53,519 nucleotides of DNA, taken from assembly GCA_002700095.1 (NCBI GenBank), contig PACL01000082.1, forward strand, positions 30,995 to 84,513, in the 5' to 3' direction. The notes under the pieces are model-generated. The model did not search any database. It worked only from the letters and a program-made list of their open reading frames with translations, and was not told the DNA's origin. Below are positions 27,406 through 41,128 of this stretch, piece by piece; the stretch's first letter is position 1, and each line of letters starts with the position of its first letter. Made by a program: the position numbers and the translations under genes. The DNA is from Fulvimarina sp. (lineage in GTDB: Bacteria; Pseudomonadota; Alphaproteobacteria; Rhizobiales; Rhizobiaceae).

Positions 27406-28528
27406 GCGCCCGACGCTTCCAGTGTTCGTAACCCTGGAAACTCTGATTGATCACCTGATCCATATTGAGATACTGGTAAGTCCCGCAGCGCCCTATGAAT
27501 GACACCTTCGGATTTTTCTCGGCTTCAGTTCGGTATTTCTCGTACACGGCATCGAAGCGCCCGTCTTGCGTCTTCACTGGATAGTAGCGCTCAAATGCGT
27601 TGTCGACGTAACTGCAAGGCTGCTCCACGGTAACAGTGGTCGTTTCACGCGGCCGTTCCTGCTGGTTGGGCAAGAGCCACCAGTGTGTCTCGCGTGTGTA
27701 GGGCGAATGATCGGTGTAATTGATCGTCGCTGCATCGACCGACGGTTCCCGCATGCGGTCCTCGTGCCGGAACTTGATCGACCGATACGGCAGCGGTCCG
27801 AAGGCTTCATCGAAATATTCATCGATCGCATTCGACAGAAAGCAGAAATCGAATTCCGCCTCCATCGCCTTGTCGAAGGCGCGGGACAGCTGCACGTTGA
27901 TATTATCGTGCTGAAGCATGCCCTCGAACAGTTTCGTGTAGCCGTTTCTCGGGAGCCCCTGATATTTGTCATTGGGGAAATAAAGGTTCTGGCGATCGAA
28001 CCGGAGGGGAATGCGTGCAACGACGCTCGGCGCGACCTCGGACAAGTCCATTTCCCACATCTTCGCGGTGTAGGGCCTGAAGAACAGGTTGGTCAGCTCG
28101 ACACCGATACGGGAAAACAGGTATTCTTCTGCGTTCCGCGGGGTCTCGATTTCGAGACTGATGTCCTTCAGGAACATCTCCGCCTCGGAAGAGGTGGCAA
28201 ACGTCTTGTCGAACACCAGTTCGAGCGTGTCCAGGTTGATCGGCAGCGGAGCCAGCCTCTCGTCGGGCAGCCGGGCCCGGACGCGGTGCTCATAAGGGAC
28301 GAACTCCTCGAAACCGGTCAACCACTCGAAGACCTTGCTGTTCGACGTATGAAACAGATGCGGCCCATAGGTGTGGACCCGCACGCCATTCGCGTCGATG
28401 TGATCATGCGCATTGCCTGCCAGGTGATTGCGCCGGTCGATCACCGTGACGTTCAACCCATCTTCGGCCGCCAGGCGGGCATAGGTCGCCCCGGCGAATC
28501 CAGCGCCGACTATAAGTATGTTCCGCAT
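27398..28528 (-). CDS. glf: UDP-galactopyranose mutase
   Basis: Glf converts UDP-galactopyranose to UDP-galactofuranose with reduced FAD. The 376 residues have the FAD-binding GAGFAGATYARLA (8-20), the family motif GVRVHTYGPHLFHTS, FRPYTAKMWEMDL and the C-terminal GRCGTYQYLNMDQVI, which carries FAD and substrate contacts. The start was set at ATG 28528; a TTG one codon upstream is possible. The ATG overlaps the stop of the GT61 gene (ATGA). Its presence means that some surface glycan contains galactofuranose, or the sugar is used in a secondary polymer. Confidence 0.95.
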   Translation of the reverse strand: MRNILIVGAGFAGATYARLAAEDGLNVTVIDRRNHLAGNAHDHIDANGVRVHTYGPHLFHTSNSKVFEWLTGFEEFVPYEHRVRARLPDERLAPLPINLDTLELVFDKTFATSSEAEMFLKDISLEIETPRNAEEYLFSRIGVELTNLFFRPYTAKMWEMDLSEVAPSVVARIPLRFDRQNLYFPNDKYQGLPRNGYTKLFEGMLQHDNINVQLSRAFDKAMEAEFDFCFLSNAIDEYFDEAFGPLPYRSIKFRHEDRMREPSVDAATINYTDHSPYTRETHWWLLPNQQERPRETTTVTVEQPCSYVDNAFERYYPVKTQDGRFDAVYEKYRTEAEKNPKVSFIGRCGTYQYLNMDQVINQSFQGYEHWKRRALA

Positions 28529-29631
28529 CAAACGGCCGCCTCGATGAAGTTACGGATATCGCCCTCCGAGAGCCGGACCGTCGCATTGTCCCCTGCAACG
28601 CCGCCAACGGCGTGACAGCGATGCCCGGCCGCAACGGCACAACGCATGGTGAAGTCGGGCCCTCTCGGAAAGCCGAAGAGCTCGAGATAGTCGGCATCTT
28701 CGCACATGATCATGTTCATGAGGCCTGCGCCGTGAACCCCGGCAATCGTCTTGACGCCCGGCCAGAGCCCTGCCTGCTGCGGGGCCGTGATCTTTGAAAC
28801 CTCGGCGATCAGATAGCCCGCCTGCTTGAACAGATCCTCGATCTCCAGATGATTGACGAAATCGCGACCACCGGACGACTTGGTGCCATCGCGCCTCGAA
28901 ATGTAGACCTTCTCGGCCGCGATTCCGGAGATGTTGCCGATGAGGTCAGACGAGGCCAAACGCCGTCGCAGGGCTGCGATGGCTCGAGGGTTGAAGGCAC
29001 TGGATCGACACATATTCCGAGGCACGAGAAGCCGCTCGACCTTCAGCGTATGGGTGTTGTCGAATGTCTGGCGATCGAAGGCCCCGTAGACCGCGTTGAA
29101 CATCAACTCCTGCATAGGAAACAGGAACGGCTGCGTCAGCAGGGTCACCTGACCGGGTTCGATCGCACCCAGCTCCTCGTAATACACCCGGGACAGAACG
29201 TCGTGAACGAAATGTCCATGATTGCGGGCATGTGCGCAGAAACATGAAAAGTAGGTTCCACTGAGTTCGACGACGCTGAACGGCTCGATGACGTGGCACG
29301 AGTCGTCTTCTGCGATCTCGCTCGCAATGAATGACCCGTGACGCTTTCGCCACGGGTCGATCGTGAAAACGGCCTCTCGACCGATATACAGACTGTCTTC
29401 CGTGAGAACCGCACCATTCGGGAAAAGGTAGCAATTCTCCAGAACAGCGATCTCCGGCGCTAGATGATCATGCGTCTTCTTCCAGTTCGGCGGGCAATTC
29501 GAGATATTATGATCACCGGTCACAAACGGCTGCAGATCCTCCTCGTAAACCGAAATGATCTGATGACCAAGCTTCTCCAATTGATCAAACATTACGTGCT
29601 TGGCCGCAAGGTAAAGAGTGTTTTCGAGCAT
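28528..29631 (-). CDS. Glycosyltransferase family 61 (DUF563) protein
   Basis: The 367-residue protein has the GT61/DUF563 pattern: VELSGTYFSCFCAHARNHGH, DVLSRVYYEELG, AEKVYISRRDGTKSSGGR and the C-terminal GVHGAGLMNMIMCEDADYLE. In such capsule and N-glycan enzymes the HGAGL and SR motifs are the recognisable core. It probably transfers a sugar onto a growing surface polysaccharide; donor unknown, UDP-galactofuranose or UDP-galactose being natural candidates given its neighbours. The start is uncertain: ATG 29631 was preferred over TTG 29652, since neither has a good ribosome site. Confidence 0.82.
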   Translation of the reverse strand: MLENTLYLAAKHVMFDQLEKLGHQIISVYEEDLQPFVTGDHNISNCPPNWKKTHDHLAPEIAVLENCYLFPNGAVLTEDSLYIGREAVFTIDPWRKRHGSFIASEIAEDDSCHVIEPFSVVELSGTYFSCFCAHARNHGHFVHDVLSRVYYEELGAIEPGQVTLLTQPFLFPMQELMFNAVYGAFDRQTFDNTHTLKVERLLVPRNMCRSSAFNPRAIAALRRRLASSDLIGNISGIAAEKVYISRRDGTKSSGGRDFVNHLEIEDLFKQAGYLIAEVSKITAPQQAGLWPGVKTIAGVHGAGLMNMIMCEDADYLELFGFPRGPDFTMRCAVAAGHRCHAVGGVAGDNATVRLSEGDIRNFIEAAV

Positions 29632-29702
29632 GAAGATCCAGGCCGCCAACAAATGAAAGGAGAAAAGGAGGAAGGGCCCGCTTACGACCCAGCTTCAGGA
29701 GA

Positions 29703-30380
29703 TCAATTAATCCGGACGGCAACCTGCTGGCTGCTGGGAACAAAACCGATATAGCTGTAGCTTACGCCAGAAAATTCGACGAATTCTTGAAACGCTTTGA
29801 ACTCGTCATGCTGCCAGCCACCGTAGTTCCAATATTCGTCAAAAACGACAATGGAGCCACTCACAAGCCGGTCTACGCAGTTCTTAAAGATCGTAACCGA
29901 CGACGAATACAAATCGCAGTCGACGTGAAGATAGGCGATCTTGTCTGCGCCGTGCTTGGCCATGAAAGGCGGAAGGGTGTCCTCGAACAACCCGGCGATC
30001 AACTCGACGTTTTCCGAGACCTCAGGCAGATTGCCGCGCTGATCGAACGCTCCGCCGGCAAATCCCGTCCGCCAGTCCTCGGGCAACCCCGTAAATGTGT
30101 CGAATCCATACACCCTCTCTTTGGTGCAGGAGGCAATGAGATTAATGGTCTTGCCACTCGCGACTCCGAATTCGAGATGCAGACCCATGGCCGGAGGGCG
30201 CTGCGACATCGCCCACTTGTGAAGCTGGTTCTTGTTCGGGAATGCCCGAGCTGTACGCGCATGCTGATTGTAATACTCGGCAGTCTCGATCGTTGCGAGC
30301 CACTGCGAATATTGCATGATATCGAGAGGACCCTGATCACCCCGGAAGTACCGGCCAATGATGTCGTCAGATGCAGGCAT
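29703..30380 (-). CDS. TylF/MycF-like class I methyltransferase
   Basis: The 225-residue protein shows motif I LHLEFGVASGKTINLIA (68-84), VYGFDTFTGLPEDWR and the metal-site-like YLHVDCDLYSS and VFDEYWNYGGW. This is the arrangement of TylF/MycF-type sugar O-methyltransferases. A role in O-methylating a sugar of the glycan is likely but not proven. The ATG has AAGGA at good spacing. It is the promoter-proximal gene of the island, and the base composition here is plainly more AT-rich than the flanking core genes. Confidence 0.78.
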   Translation of the reverse strand: MPASDDIIGRYFRGDQGPLDIMQYSQWLATIETAEYYNQHARTARAFPNKNQLHKWAMSQRPPAMGLHLEFGVASGKTINLIASCTKERVYGFDTFTGLPEDWRTGFAGGAFDQRGNLPEVSENVELIAGLFEDTLPPFMAKHGADKIAYLHVDCDLYSSSVTIFKNCVDRLVSGSIVVFDEYWNYGGWQHDEFKAFQEFVEFSGVSYSYIGFVPSSQQVAVRIN

Positions 30381-31087
30381 GAGATCGCGTCCTTATAAGT
30401 AGATATCTAGATCAGGGACTTGGGAGGAGACATGCGGATCGGGAGGAAAAATCGCTCCGCTTGGACAAGGCGAGGTTGAATCGGACCATAGCGACGAACA
30501 GACCAGCAGTACGAGTGGCAAAGATCGGACCTTCTGCTCGGGCAATTTCGCCGCGCCTCTTAGCATCATGAACCAACCGAGTCGAGCTTCGGCGATGGCA
30601 GCTCGACGAAAATGCGGACCCCAACATCACCGGCAGCGGCGGCTGAAAAAAGACCGTCAGAAGCAGAATGGCAGGGCCGCCATGAAGGCTGGCCACGCTC
30701 TTCGAATGCGCATCATCAGGCGAAGACCGGGATGCGCAAGACGTGCAATCTAAGGGTCGAGAGCCCGCCACTGAAGGAAGCCCCGTCGACCCGACCAGAA
30801 GTACGGCGCTGTATCACCCAACCGACAATGTGACACCACGAGCCGCATGTGCAAGCGTAGCACCTTTGCCGGCACCGCGGCGCAATTGGTCCGGACGCAA
30901 CTTATATATCGAGATGACGCCCGACCGAAGGAGATGGTCAGTCCCCACCCATGCGACGAACCGCTTTGGGAGCCACCAGACCTGCGGCCGTCCGGCCTTG
31001 CGCCTTGACGGGAGCGCGGGCACGGGCTTCGTCCGGGCGGAACCGAGCCTTGCCTCTTTGCCTGTTCGACACGTCGAAGGATCCAGA
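30381..31087. other. Gap of about 700 bases at the island edge, no supported gene
   Basis: All six frames were read; none gives a recognisable domain. Near the methyltransferase gene is a perfect palindrome TAGATATCTA (30400-30409) that may be part of its promoter. The composition is intermediate between the island and the core. It looks like degraded coding sequence or junction DNA, but I could not identify a parent gene or any transposase remnant. Confidence 0.4.
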
Positions 31088-31480
31088 ATGGCCTTTTCCC
31101 TTCCCGCCGATACCGCCGGCTGGCTGCCCTTCGCGGCGGCATGCGCCGCCGTCCTCCTCGGCCTCGCCGCCCTGTTCGCGCCGCGCCTCATGCTGTCGGC
31201 CATCGGGCTGGCGCCCAGCGCCGGCAGCCGAGATGCCCTTGGCGGATCGCGGGCGAGCCTTGCCGGCTTCTGGCTGGGCGTCGGGCTCGTCAGTGCGGCG
31301 CTCTACGATCAGCCCTTCGTTCAACTGGCGCTCGGCGCCGGCTGGCTGTTCTCCGCCTTCGGCCGACTGGTATCGCTGCTCACCGACGGCGCCACCTTCC
31401 GCGCGATCCTCTACTTTCTCCTGGAAATCGTGCTTGCCGCGGCGGCGCTTGCCCCCGCCTTCGGCTTCATTTCCTCCTGA
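31088..31480 (+). CDS. DUF4345-like small membrane protein
   Basis: The 130-residue protein has four hydrophobic segments. It contains GSRASLAGFWLGVGLVSAAL, YDQPFVQLALGAGWLFSAFG and RLVSLLTDGATFRAILYFLL, a pattern I associate with DUF4345 proteins. Function unknown; it is an inner-membrane protein. The ATG at 31088 fits the family N-terminus. The upstream open frame back to 30743 is not coding in appearance. It precedes the ATP synthase operon but is separated from it by about 270 bases, so it is probably an independent unit. Confidence 0.75.
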   Translation: MAFSLPADTAGWLPFAAACAAVLLGLAALFAPRLMLSAIGLAPSAGSRDALGGSRASLAGFWLGVGLVSAALYDQPFVQLALGAGWLFSAFGRLVSLLTDGATFRAILYFLLEIVLAAAALAPAFGFISS

Positions 31481-31751
31481 GCGGACTTCGCCCGCCCCGC
31501 GATGTGATCGAAGCCGCCGCCCCTCAGCAGCGGAAGCTCCGTGAATAACCCTCAAAACCCGTCCGATTGCCGGCCCGAAGCGTGTTGTCGCGGTGAAATC
31601 CCTATGCTAGACGGACGCAGCCTGAAGGGGGAGGGCCGGCATCTCGTTGGCAGTCCGCTTGGCATCCAACCAACGGTTTCAAGACCTTGCGGCGCGGGGA
31701 TAACCCGATGCGGCAGGGGAGTTGAAGAACGCGAAAGAGAAACGGTCGTCC

Positions 31752-32312
31752 GTGGCACAATCATCCTCTCCCGTTTCGGGGGTCGCAGACCGCTACGCCC
31801 AGTCCCTGTTCGAACTCGCACTCGATGAGAATTCGCTCGAGACGGTCGAATCCGAGCTCGGTTCCTTCGAAGGCCTGATCCGTGACAATGCCGATTTCCG
31901 CCGTCTGGTGGAGAGCCCGGCCTTTTCATCGGACGAGCAGCTCCGCGCCATCGCGGCGATCGTCGTGGAAGTCGGCGCGAGCCCGCTCACCAGCAATTTC
32001 CTCAAGGTCGTCGCGGCCAATCGGCGGTTGTTCGTTCTTCCCAGCATGATCCGACGGTTCCGCGAGCTCACGGCCGAGCATCGCGGCGAGGTCGAGGTCG
32101 AGGTGACGAGTGCCCATCCGCTCGACGAAGGACAGCGCAGCGCCCTCTCCGAGGCGGTGTCGTCCTACGCCGGAAAGACCGTGATGATGCGCGAGGCCGT
32201 CGACCCGGCCATCCTCGGCGGACTGATCGTGAAGATCGGCTCGCGCCAGATCGACACCTCGCTCCGCTCCAAACTCAATTCGCTCAAGCTTGCACTGAAA
32301 GAGGTCGGCTGA
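31752..32312 (+). CDS. atpH: ATP synthase F1 subunit delta
   Basis: The delta subunit forms part of the peripheral stalk that ties F1 to Fo. The 186-residue helical protein starts [20 protein letters not shown] from GTG 31752, the length usual for rhizobial AtpH. An in-frame TTG 31722 would add 10 residues. It has the C-terminal motif [20 protein letters not shown] that is diagnostic of OSCP/delta. First gene of atpHAGDC, it shares its stop with the atpA start (TGATG). The 270 bases before it carry no gene and should hold the operon promoter. Confidence 0.93.
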   Translation: MAQSSSPVSGVADRYAQSLFELALDENSLETVESELGSFEGLIRDNADFRRLVESPAFSSDEQLRAIAAIVVEVGASPLTSNFLKVVAANRRLFVLPSMIRRFRELTAEHRGEVEVEVTSAHPLDEGQRSALSEAVSSYAGKTVMMREAVDPAILGGLIVKIGSRQIDTSLRSKLNSLKLALKEVG

Positions 32313-33841
32313 TGGACATCCGCGCCGCGGAAATTTCCGCGATCCTGAAGAACCAGATCAAGAACTTCGGCAACGAGGCGGAAGTCTCGGAAGTCGGCCA
32401 GGTTCTGTCGGTCGGTGACGGCATCGCCCGCGTCTACGGCCTCGACAACTGCCAGGCCGGCGAGATGGTCGAGTTCCCCGGTGGCATCCAGGGCATGGCC
32501 CTCAACCTCGAGGCCGACAATGTCGGCGTCGTGATCTTCGGCTCCGACCGCGAGATCAAGGAAGGCGATACCGTCAAGCGCACCGGCGCCATCGTGGAAG
32601 TGCCGGTCGGCAAGGGCCTGCTCGGCCGCGTCGTCGACGGTCTCGGCAACCCGATCGACGGCAAGGGCCCGATCGAGGGCGCCGAGCGCCGCCGCGTCGA
32701 CGTCAAGGCACCGGGCATCATCCCGCGCAAGTCGGTGCACGAGCCGATGTCGACCGGCCTCAAGGCCATCGACGCGCTGATCCCGATCGGCCGCGGCCAG
32801 CGCGAGTTGGTCATCGGCGACCGGCAGACCGGCAAGACGGCGATCCTTCTGGACACCTTCCTGAACCAGAAGCCGGCTCACGACGAGAACCGCGAGACCG
32901 ACAAGCTCTACTGCATCTACGTCGCCGTCGGGCAGAAGCGCTCCACCGTCGCCCAGTTCGTGCGCACCCTGGAAGAGCGCGGCGCGATGGAATATTCCAT
33001 CGTCATCGCCGCGACCGCTTCGGAGCCCGCGCCCCTGCAGTACATCGCGCCTTTCACCGGCTGCGCCATGGGCGAGTATTTCCGCGACAACGGCATGCAT
33101 GCGGTGATCGGCTATGACGACCTGTCCAAGCAGGCCGTGTCCTATCGCCAGATGTCGCTGCTCTTGCGCCGCCCGCCGGGCCGCGAAGCCTATCCGGGCG
33201 ACGTCTTCTACCTGCATTCCCGCCTGCTCGAGCGCGCCGCCAAGATGGGCGATGCCCACGGCAACGGCTCGCTGACCGCGCTTCCGGTCATCGAGACGCA
33301 GGCCGGCGACGTCTCGGCCTACATCCCGACCAACGTGATCTCGATCACCGACGGCCAGATCTTCCTTGAGACCAACCTGTTCTACCAGGGCATCCGCCCG
33401 GCGGTGAACGTCGGCCTCTCGGTTTCGCGCGTCGGCTCGGCCGCCCAGGTCAAGGCGATGAAGCAGGTTGCCGGCTCGATCAAGGGCGAGCTCGCCCAGT
33501 ATCGGGAGATGGCCGCCTTCGCCCAGTTCGGCTCGGATCTCGACGCCGCGACCCAGCGACTGCTGAACCGCGGTGCGAGGCTGACGGAACTGCTCAAGCA
33601 GCCGCAGTTCTCGCCGCTGAAGACCGAGGAGCAGGTGGTGGTGATCTTCGCCGGCACCCAGGGCTATCTCGACAAGCTGCGGGTCGACCAGGTCGGCGAC
33701 TTCGAGGAGGGTCTCCTCGGCGCGATGCGCTCGGAGCACAAGGGCGTCCTCGACCAGATCGCCAAGGAGAAGGCGCTGTCGGACGAGCTCCGCGGCAAGC
33801 TGAAATCGGCGATCGACTCCTTCGCCAAGACCTTCGCCTGA
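32312..33841 (+). CDS. atpA: ATP synthase F1 subunit alpha
   Basis: The alpha subunit carries the non-catalytic nucleotide sites of the F1 hexamer (three copies). In 509 residues there are the Walker A GDRQTGKT (169-176), the typical [20 protein letters not shown] stretch and the C-terminal helical domain. Length and sequence are standard. It is translationally coupled to atpH. The 69-base spacer before atpG contains a strong hairpin (33861-33884). Confidence 0.98.
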   Translation: MDIRAAEISAILKNQIKNFGNEAEVSEVGQVLSVGDGIARVYGLDNCQAGEMVEFPGGIQGMALNLEADNVGVVIFGSDREIKEGDTVKRTGAIVEVPVGKGLLGRVVDGLGNPIDGKGPIEGAERRRVDVKAPGIIPRKSVHEPMSTGLKAIDALIPIGRGQRELVIGDRQTGKTAILLDTFLNQKPAHDENRETDKLYCIYVAVGQKRSTVAQFVRTLEERGAMEYSIVIAATASEPAPLQYIAPFTGCAMGEYFRDNGMHAVIGYDDLSKQAVSYRQMSLLLRRPPGREAYPGDVFYLHSRLLERAAKMGDAHGNGSLTALPVIETQAGDVSAYIPTNVISITDGQIFLETNLFYQGIRPAVNVGLSVSRVGSAAQVKAMKQVAGSIKGELAQYREMAAFAQFGSDLDAATQRLLNRGARLTELLKQPQFSPLKTEEQVVVIFAGTQGYLDKLRVDQVGDFEEGLLGAMRSEHKGVLDQIAKEKALSDELRGKLKSAIDSFAKTFA

Positions 33842-33860
33842 TCCGGAAAACGAGGCTGAA

Positions 33861-33884
33861 GGCCTTGCCCCGAGGGGCAAGGCC
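33861..33884 (+). other. Perfect 10-bp hairpin between atpA and atpG
   Basis: GGCCTTGCCC (33861-33870) pairs with GGGCAAGGCC (33875-33884) around CGAG, with no mismatch. There is no T-run, so it is not a full terminator. It lies after a gene needed in three copies and before one needed in one copy, consistent with 3'-end protection or partial read-through. Confidence 0.7.
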
Positions 33885-33910
33885 GAGCCAGCGGGAGACT
33901 GCGCCAGACC

Positions 33911-36257
<2,347 letters not shown>

Positions 36258-36258
<1 letters not shown>

Positions 36259-36473
36259 TGCGAAACGATCGCGGCCTTCGCCTGGAGGACGCGATCAACG
36301 AGACCTGCCCGTGGTCGGGAAATCCGATCGCGGGCGATTCTCTGACGACCTACAACGACGCGGTCGTCGGCTTCTGCAATCCCGGCTGCCGCGACAAGTT
36401 CGAAACGGCGGTTCGGCATTTCGAGGCCGCCGCGAAGGAACCAAAGACCGATGGCCGACAGCTTCCAGTTTGA
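36258..36473 (+). CDS. Small cysteine protein (TRASH/YHS-like) between atpD and atpC
   Basis: The 71-residue protein has TCPWSGNPIAGDSLTTY and VVGFCNPGCRDKFETAVRHF. C17 together with C40 and C44 (CNPGC) suggest a TRASH/YHS-like metal-binding fold of the kind found in metal-sensing or metallochaperone proteins. Similar small proteins are known in some Rhizobiales, sometimes mislabelled glutathione S-transferase. The start is coupled to atpD (TGATG) and the end overlaps atpC by 23 bases, so it is made together with the ATP synthase. Function unknown; it may act in metal handling or in F1 expression or assembly. Confidence 0.8.
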
Positions 36474-36855
36474 ACTCGTCTCCCCGGAAAAGCTCCTGAT
36501 GTCGGAGGCCGTCACGGCGGTCTCGGTGCCGGGCACGGAAGGCTTCTTCACGGTGATGGCCAACCACGCGCCGGTGATGACGACGCTGAAGCCCGGCATC
36601 GTCGTGGTGACGCCCGAGGGCGGAGCGGACCGCCGCATCTTCGTGCGCGGCGGCTTTGCCGACGTCAACGAGACCGGTCTGACGCTGCTCGCCGAACATG
36701 CCGAGAATGTCGAGAACGTCGACATGCAGGCGCTCGACCAGAGCATTCGGGATGCCGAGGAAGACGTCGCCGACGCCGAGACGGCGGAGACGAAGACCAC
36801 TGCCCAGCACCGGCTCGACCAGCTGAGGGAAGCCCGCGCGGCGCTGGCCGGCTGA
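36451..36855 (+). CDS. atpC: ATP synthase F1 subunit epsilon
   Basis: The epsilon subunit sits at the base of gamma and regulates ATPase activity. The 134 residues have the beta-sandwich segment FELVSPEKLLMSEAVTAVSV, the conserved GTEGFFTVMANHAPVMTTLK and a C-terminal helical hairpin. Length is normal. It starts inside the small cysteine gene and is followed by the operon terminator at 36892. Confidence 0.96.
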   Translation: MADSFQFELVSPEKLLMSEAVTAVSVPGTEGFFTVMANHAPVMTTLKPGIVVVTPEGGADRRIFVRGGFADVNETGLTLLAEHAENVENVDMQALDQSIRDAEEDVADAETAETKTTAQHRLDQLREARAALAG

Positions 36856-36891
36856 CGGCGACCTCATCGACCCGCATCCTGCGGTGAGAGT

Positions 36892-36924
36892 GGCCCGGCG
36901 CGATCGCGATCCGGGCCGTTTCTT
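36892..36924 (+). terminator. Rho-independent terminator of the atp operon
   Basis: GGCCCGG (36892-36898) pairs with CCGGGCC (36911-36917), with a further self-complementary GCGATCGC in the loop, followed by GTTTCTTT. It lies 36 bases after the atpC stop. Confidence 0.8.
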
Positions 36925-37146
36925 TGCGTGAGTGGCTGAAGCGACGTCCGTCGAAACAGGCGTGACCGACGGAACTTCGCCGCGCCTTCCCATCGCGCCA
37001 GGACCTCGGAGCCTCGCCAGGACGGCATCGGCGCCGAACTCGTGATCCCATCCTTTTGTAACGAAGAGCCCCGTTCAGCGCCTTCTAAACGGTTTCCTTA
37101 CGCAAGGGAGCCAGGATCGATCCGTGGTCGGTCTGGAGTGGCGGCG

Positions 37147-37713
37147 GTGTCTCGATTTTTCAGCTTTGACGGGCGTATCGGTCGAGCGACCTGGTGGCTC
37201 GGCCTGTTCTTCAGCGCCGGCCTCGTCGGTCTGGGCCTCGCCGCGCTGTTCCTGGCGGCGAACCAGAGCGGGGAAAACCTGCTGATCGCAATCTTCGGCG
37301 TGCTCCTGATCCTCGCACAGTGCTGGATCGGAGCGGCGACCACGGTCTGCCGGCTGCACGACATGGACTATAGCGGCTTCGTCGCGCTGCTCTGCCTCGT
37401 GCCGGTCGCCGGTACGGTGATCATGATCCTGTGTGCGTTCAAGTCCGGCTCCCCCGAGAGCAACGGCTATGGCCCGCCGCCCGGCCTCGGCGGATATGGC
37501 GATCTCGGCGAGGCATTGGATGTCTTCGGCGAACCGGGTCCGGCGGCCTCGCCGCGGCTGGCCTGGCCGACCTACACGGGCAGCTCCCAGGCAAGGTCGT
37601 CCTCTGGCCAGAACAGCGCCGCTTCCGCCGGTGCGTTCGCGGCGTCCCATAGGCGCAATGGGGAAGGCGCGTCGCGGCCGGCCTTCGGGCGGCGCGGATA
37701 CTCCGCGACCTAG
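37147..37713 (+). CDS. DUF805 domain-containing membrane protein
   Basis: The 188-residue protein begins MSRFFSFDGRIGRATWWLGL, the typical DUF805 start, with helices at about 16-33, 46-63 and 82-100 and the conserved VCRLHDMDYSGFVALLCLVP segment. The C-terminal 70 residues are low-complexity and poorly conserved. DUF805 proteins are small inner-membrane proteins of unknown role. The start at GTG 37147 is supported by GGAG 8 bases upstream; an upstream ATG (37042) adds an implausible tail. Confidence 0.82.
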   Translation: MSRFFSFDGRIGRATWWLGLFFSAGLVGLGLAALFLAANQSGENLLIAIFGVLLILAQCWIGAATTVCRLHDMDYSGFVALLCLVPVAGTVIMILCAFKSGSPESNGYGPPPGLGGYGDLGEALDVFGEPGPAASPRLAWPTYTGSSQARSSSGQNSAASAGAFAASHRRNGEGASRPAFGRRGYSAT

Positions 37714-37855
37714 GCCGCCCTCACGCCCCCTCGGGGCCCTTCCCCGTTCCACGCAGGCCGAGAGTATCGCTTCTCGGCCATGTGCCGGTGCAATGCCTCC
37801 AGCAATGCGCCCGGCAAGCCGCGCGCGCCTGCGAGAAGATAGGGCGCCAAGGGAC

Positions 37856-37881
37856 GGAACATGCAGGCACCCATCGCCGTT
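37856..37881 (+). promoter_or_regulatory. EcfG-type general stress promoter of csbD
   Basis: GGAAC (37856-37860) and CGTT (37878-37881) are separated by 17 bases, matching the alphaproteobacterial general-stress sigma factor consensus GGAAC-N16/17-CGTT. The expected transcription start is about 40 bases before the csbD ATG, and the gene product is a stress protein. Otherwise the 37714-37931 gap shows no gene. Confidence 0.75.
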
Positions 37882-37931
37882 TCATCCGCATCGGTCACCC
37901 CATGAGCGGTGGCCCAATCGGAGCAACGACA

Positions 37932-38120
37932 ATGGTTGACAAGAACGAGATCTCGGGCGCGGCCAAGGAACTGGGCGGCAAGGTCAAGGAAGCCGCCGGC
38001 AAGGTCACCGGCAACGGCCGCATGGAGGCCGACGGCAAGATGGATCAGGTCGAAGGCAAGACCGAGAAGAACTACGGCAAGGTCAAGGATGCCGTGAAGG
38101 ACCAGACCGGCACGCACTGA
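37932..38120 (+). CDS. CsbD family stress protein
   Basis: The 62-residue, highly charged, Lys/Gly-rich protein has ISGAAKELGGKVKEAAGKVT and KMDQVEGKTEKNYGKVKDAV, the repeated CsbD pattern of unstructured or helical bacterial stress proteins. Members are strongly induced in general stress; the molecular function is not known. An EcfG-type promoter lies upstream and a strong terminator follows at 38151, so it is a single-gene unit. Confidence 0.9.
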   Translation: MVDKNEISGAAKELGGKVKEAAGKVTGNGRMEADGKMDQVEGKTEKNYGKVKDAVKDQTGTH

Positions 38121-38150
38121 CAGCGACCGTTATCGTTCGCAAATGATCTG

Positions 38151-38181
38151 GCGGCCGTCCCGGTAAGGGGCGGCCGCTTTT
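38151..38181 (+). terminator. Rho-independent terminator of csbD
   Basis: An 11-bp stem (38151-38161 with 38167-38177, one G-T pair) with a 5-base loop is followed by TTTT (38178-38181), 30 bases after the csbD stop. Confidence 0.85.
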
Positions 38182-38509
38182 GCGTTGTGGCCGAAGCCGA
38201 GGCCGTCCTCCCCTGCACCGCCGGTCCGCACGCTTTTCTGGGGCAGGACAAACGTCGCCGGTCAGACCCTTCCCTCTGGCCCACCGGGTTGCGAGAGGTG
38301 GAGCCTCGGGCCCAAGGGCTCTGAAGCATCAACGCCCTGGCGGGGCGCATTCATCGCGATCACGGAATCCTGTCACCCTACCACTTGCGATGTCCGTTCA
38401 ACCGTTTAGTTTGGACTCTATCAAATCAGGGCAGGCAGGTTCGCGCGCAAGCGGCTGAGTCCGCACGTAACGTCGGACGCCCGTCGGAACGAGCGACCAG
38501 GAGACAAAC
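38182..38509. other. Upstream region of the molybdenum hydroxylase genes
   Basis: The 328 bases contain no supported gene. They should carry the promoter for the downstream oxidoreductase. An AT-rich patch near 38400-38427 is the best candidate, but I see no convincing -35/-10 pair. Confidence 0.4.
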
Positions 38510-38968
38510 GTGGTCACCTTCACTCTCAACGGCACAGAAACTTCGTTCGACGGCGATCCCGATACGCCCCTTCTCTGGGTGATCCGGGATGCGGCGCGGC
38601 TGACGGGGACGAAATACGGCTGCGGCATCGCCCAGTGCGGCGCCTGTACCGTCCATGTCGACGGCTCGACCCGGCGCTCCTGCGTCACCCCTGTTTCCAC
38701 CCTCGAAGGATCGAGCGTGACGACGATCGAGGGCGTCGAGGGCACCGAAGCCGAAGCCGTCCAGGCAGCCTGGCGGGCGATCGACGTGCCGCAATGCGGC
38801 TACTGCCAGTCGGGCCAGATCATGTCGGCGATCTCGCTCCTGCAGTTCACGCCCAACCCCAGCGACGACGACATCGACGGCGCGATGGCCGGCAACATCT
38901 GTCGCTGCGCCACCTATCAGCGCATCCGGCAGGCGATCCACGACGCCGCCAAGACGATGGAGGGCTGA
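38510..38968 (+). CDS. (2Fe-2S)-binding subunit of molybdenum hydroxylase (IorA-like)
   Basis: The small subunit passes electrons from the molybdenum site through two [2Fe-2S] clusters. The 152 residues have the plant-ferredoxin-type cysteines in [17 protein letters not shown] plus a fourth Cys in TRRSC, and the C-terminal cluster cysteines in [11 protein letters not shown] and [11 protein letters not shown]. The order and length match the alpha subunit of isoquinoline 1-oxidoreductase-type enzymes. The start is GTG at 38510 after AGGAG. The large subunit begins 4 bases after the stop. Confidence 0.92.
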   Translation: MVTFTLNGTETSFDGDPDTPLLWVIRDAARLTGTKYGCGIAQCGACTVHVDGSTRRSCVTPVSTLEGSSVTTIEGVEGTEAEAVQAAWRAIDVPQCGYCQSGQIMSAISLLQFTPNPSDDDIDGAMAGNICRCATYQRIRQAIHDAAKTMEG

Positions 38969-38971
38969 GCC

Positions 38972-41128
<2,157 letters not shown>

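Noticed and set aside
30412..30771. A 119-codon minus-strand frame in the gap beside the glycan island
   Set aside because: No domain, no ribosome site and no similarity that I recognise in this or neighbouring frames; it may be decayed DNA but no parent gene can be named.
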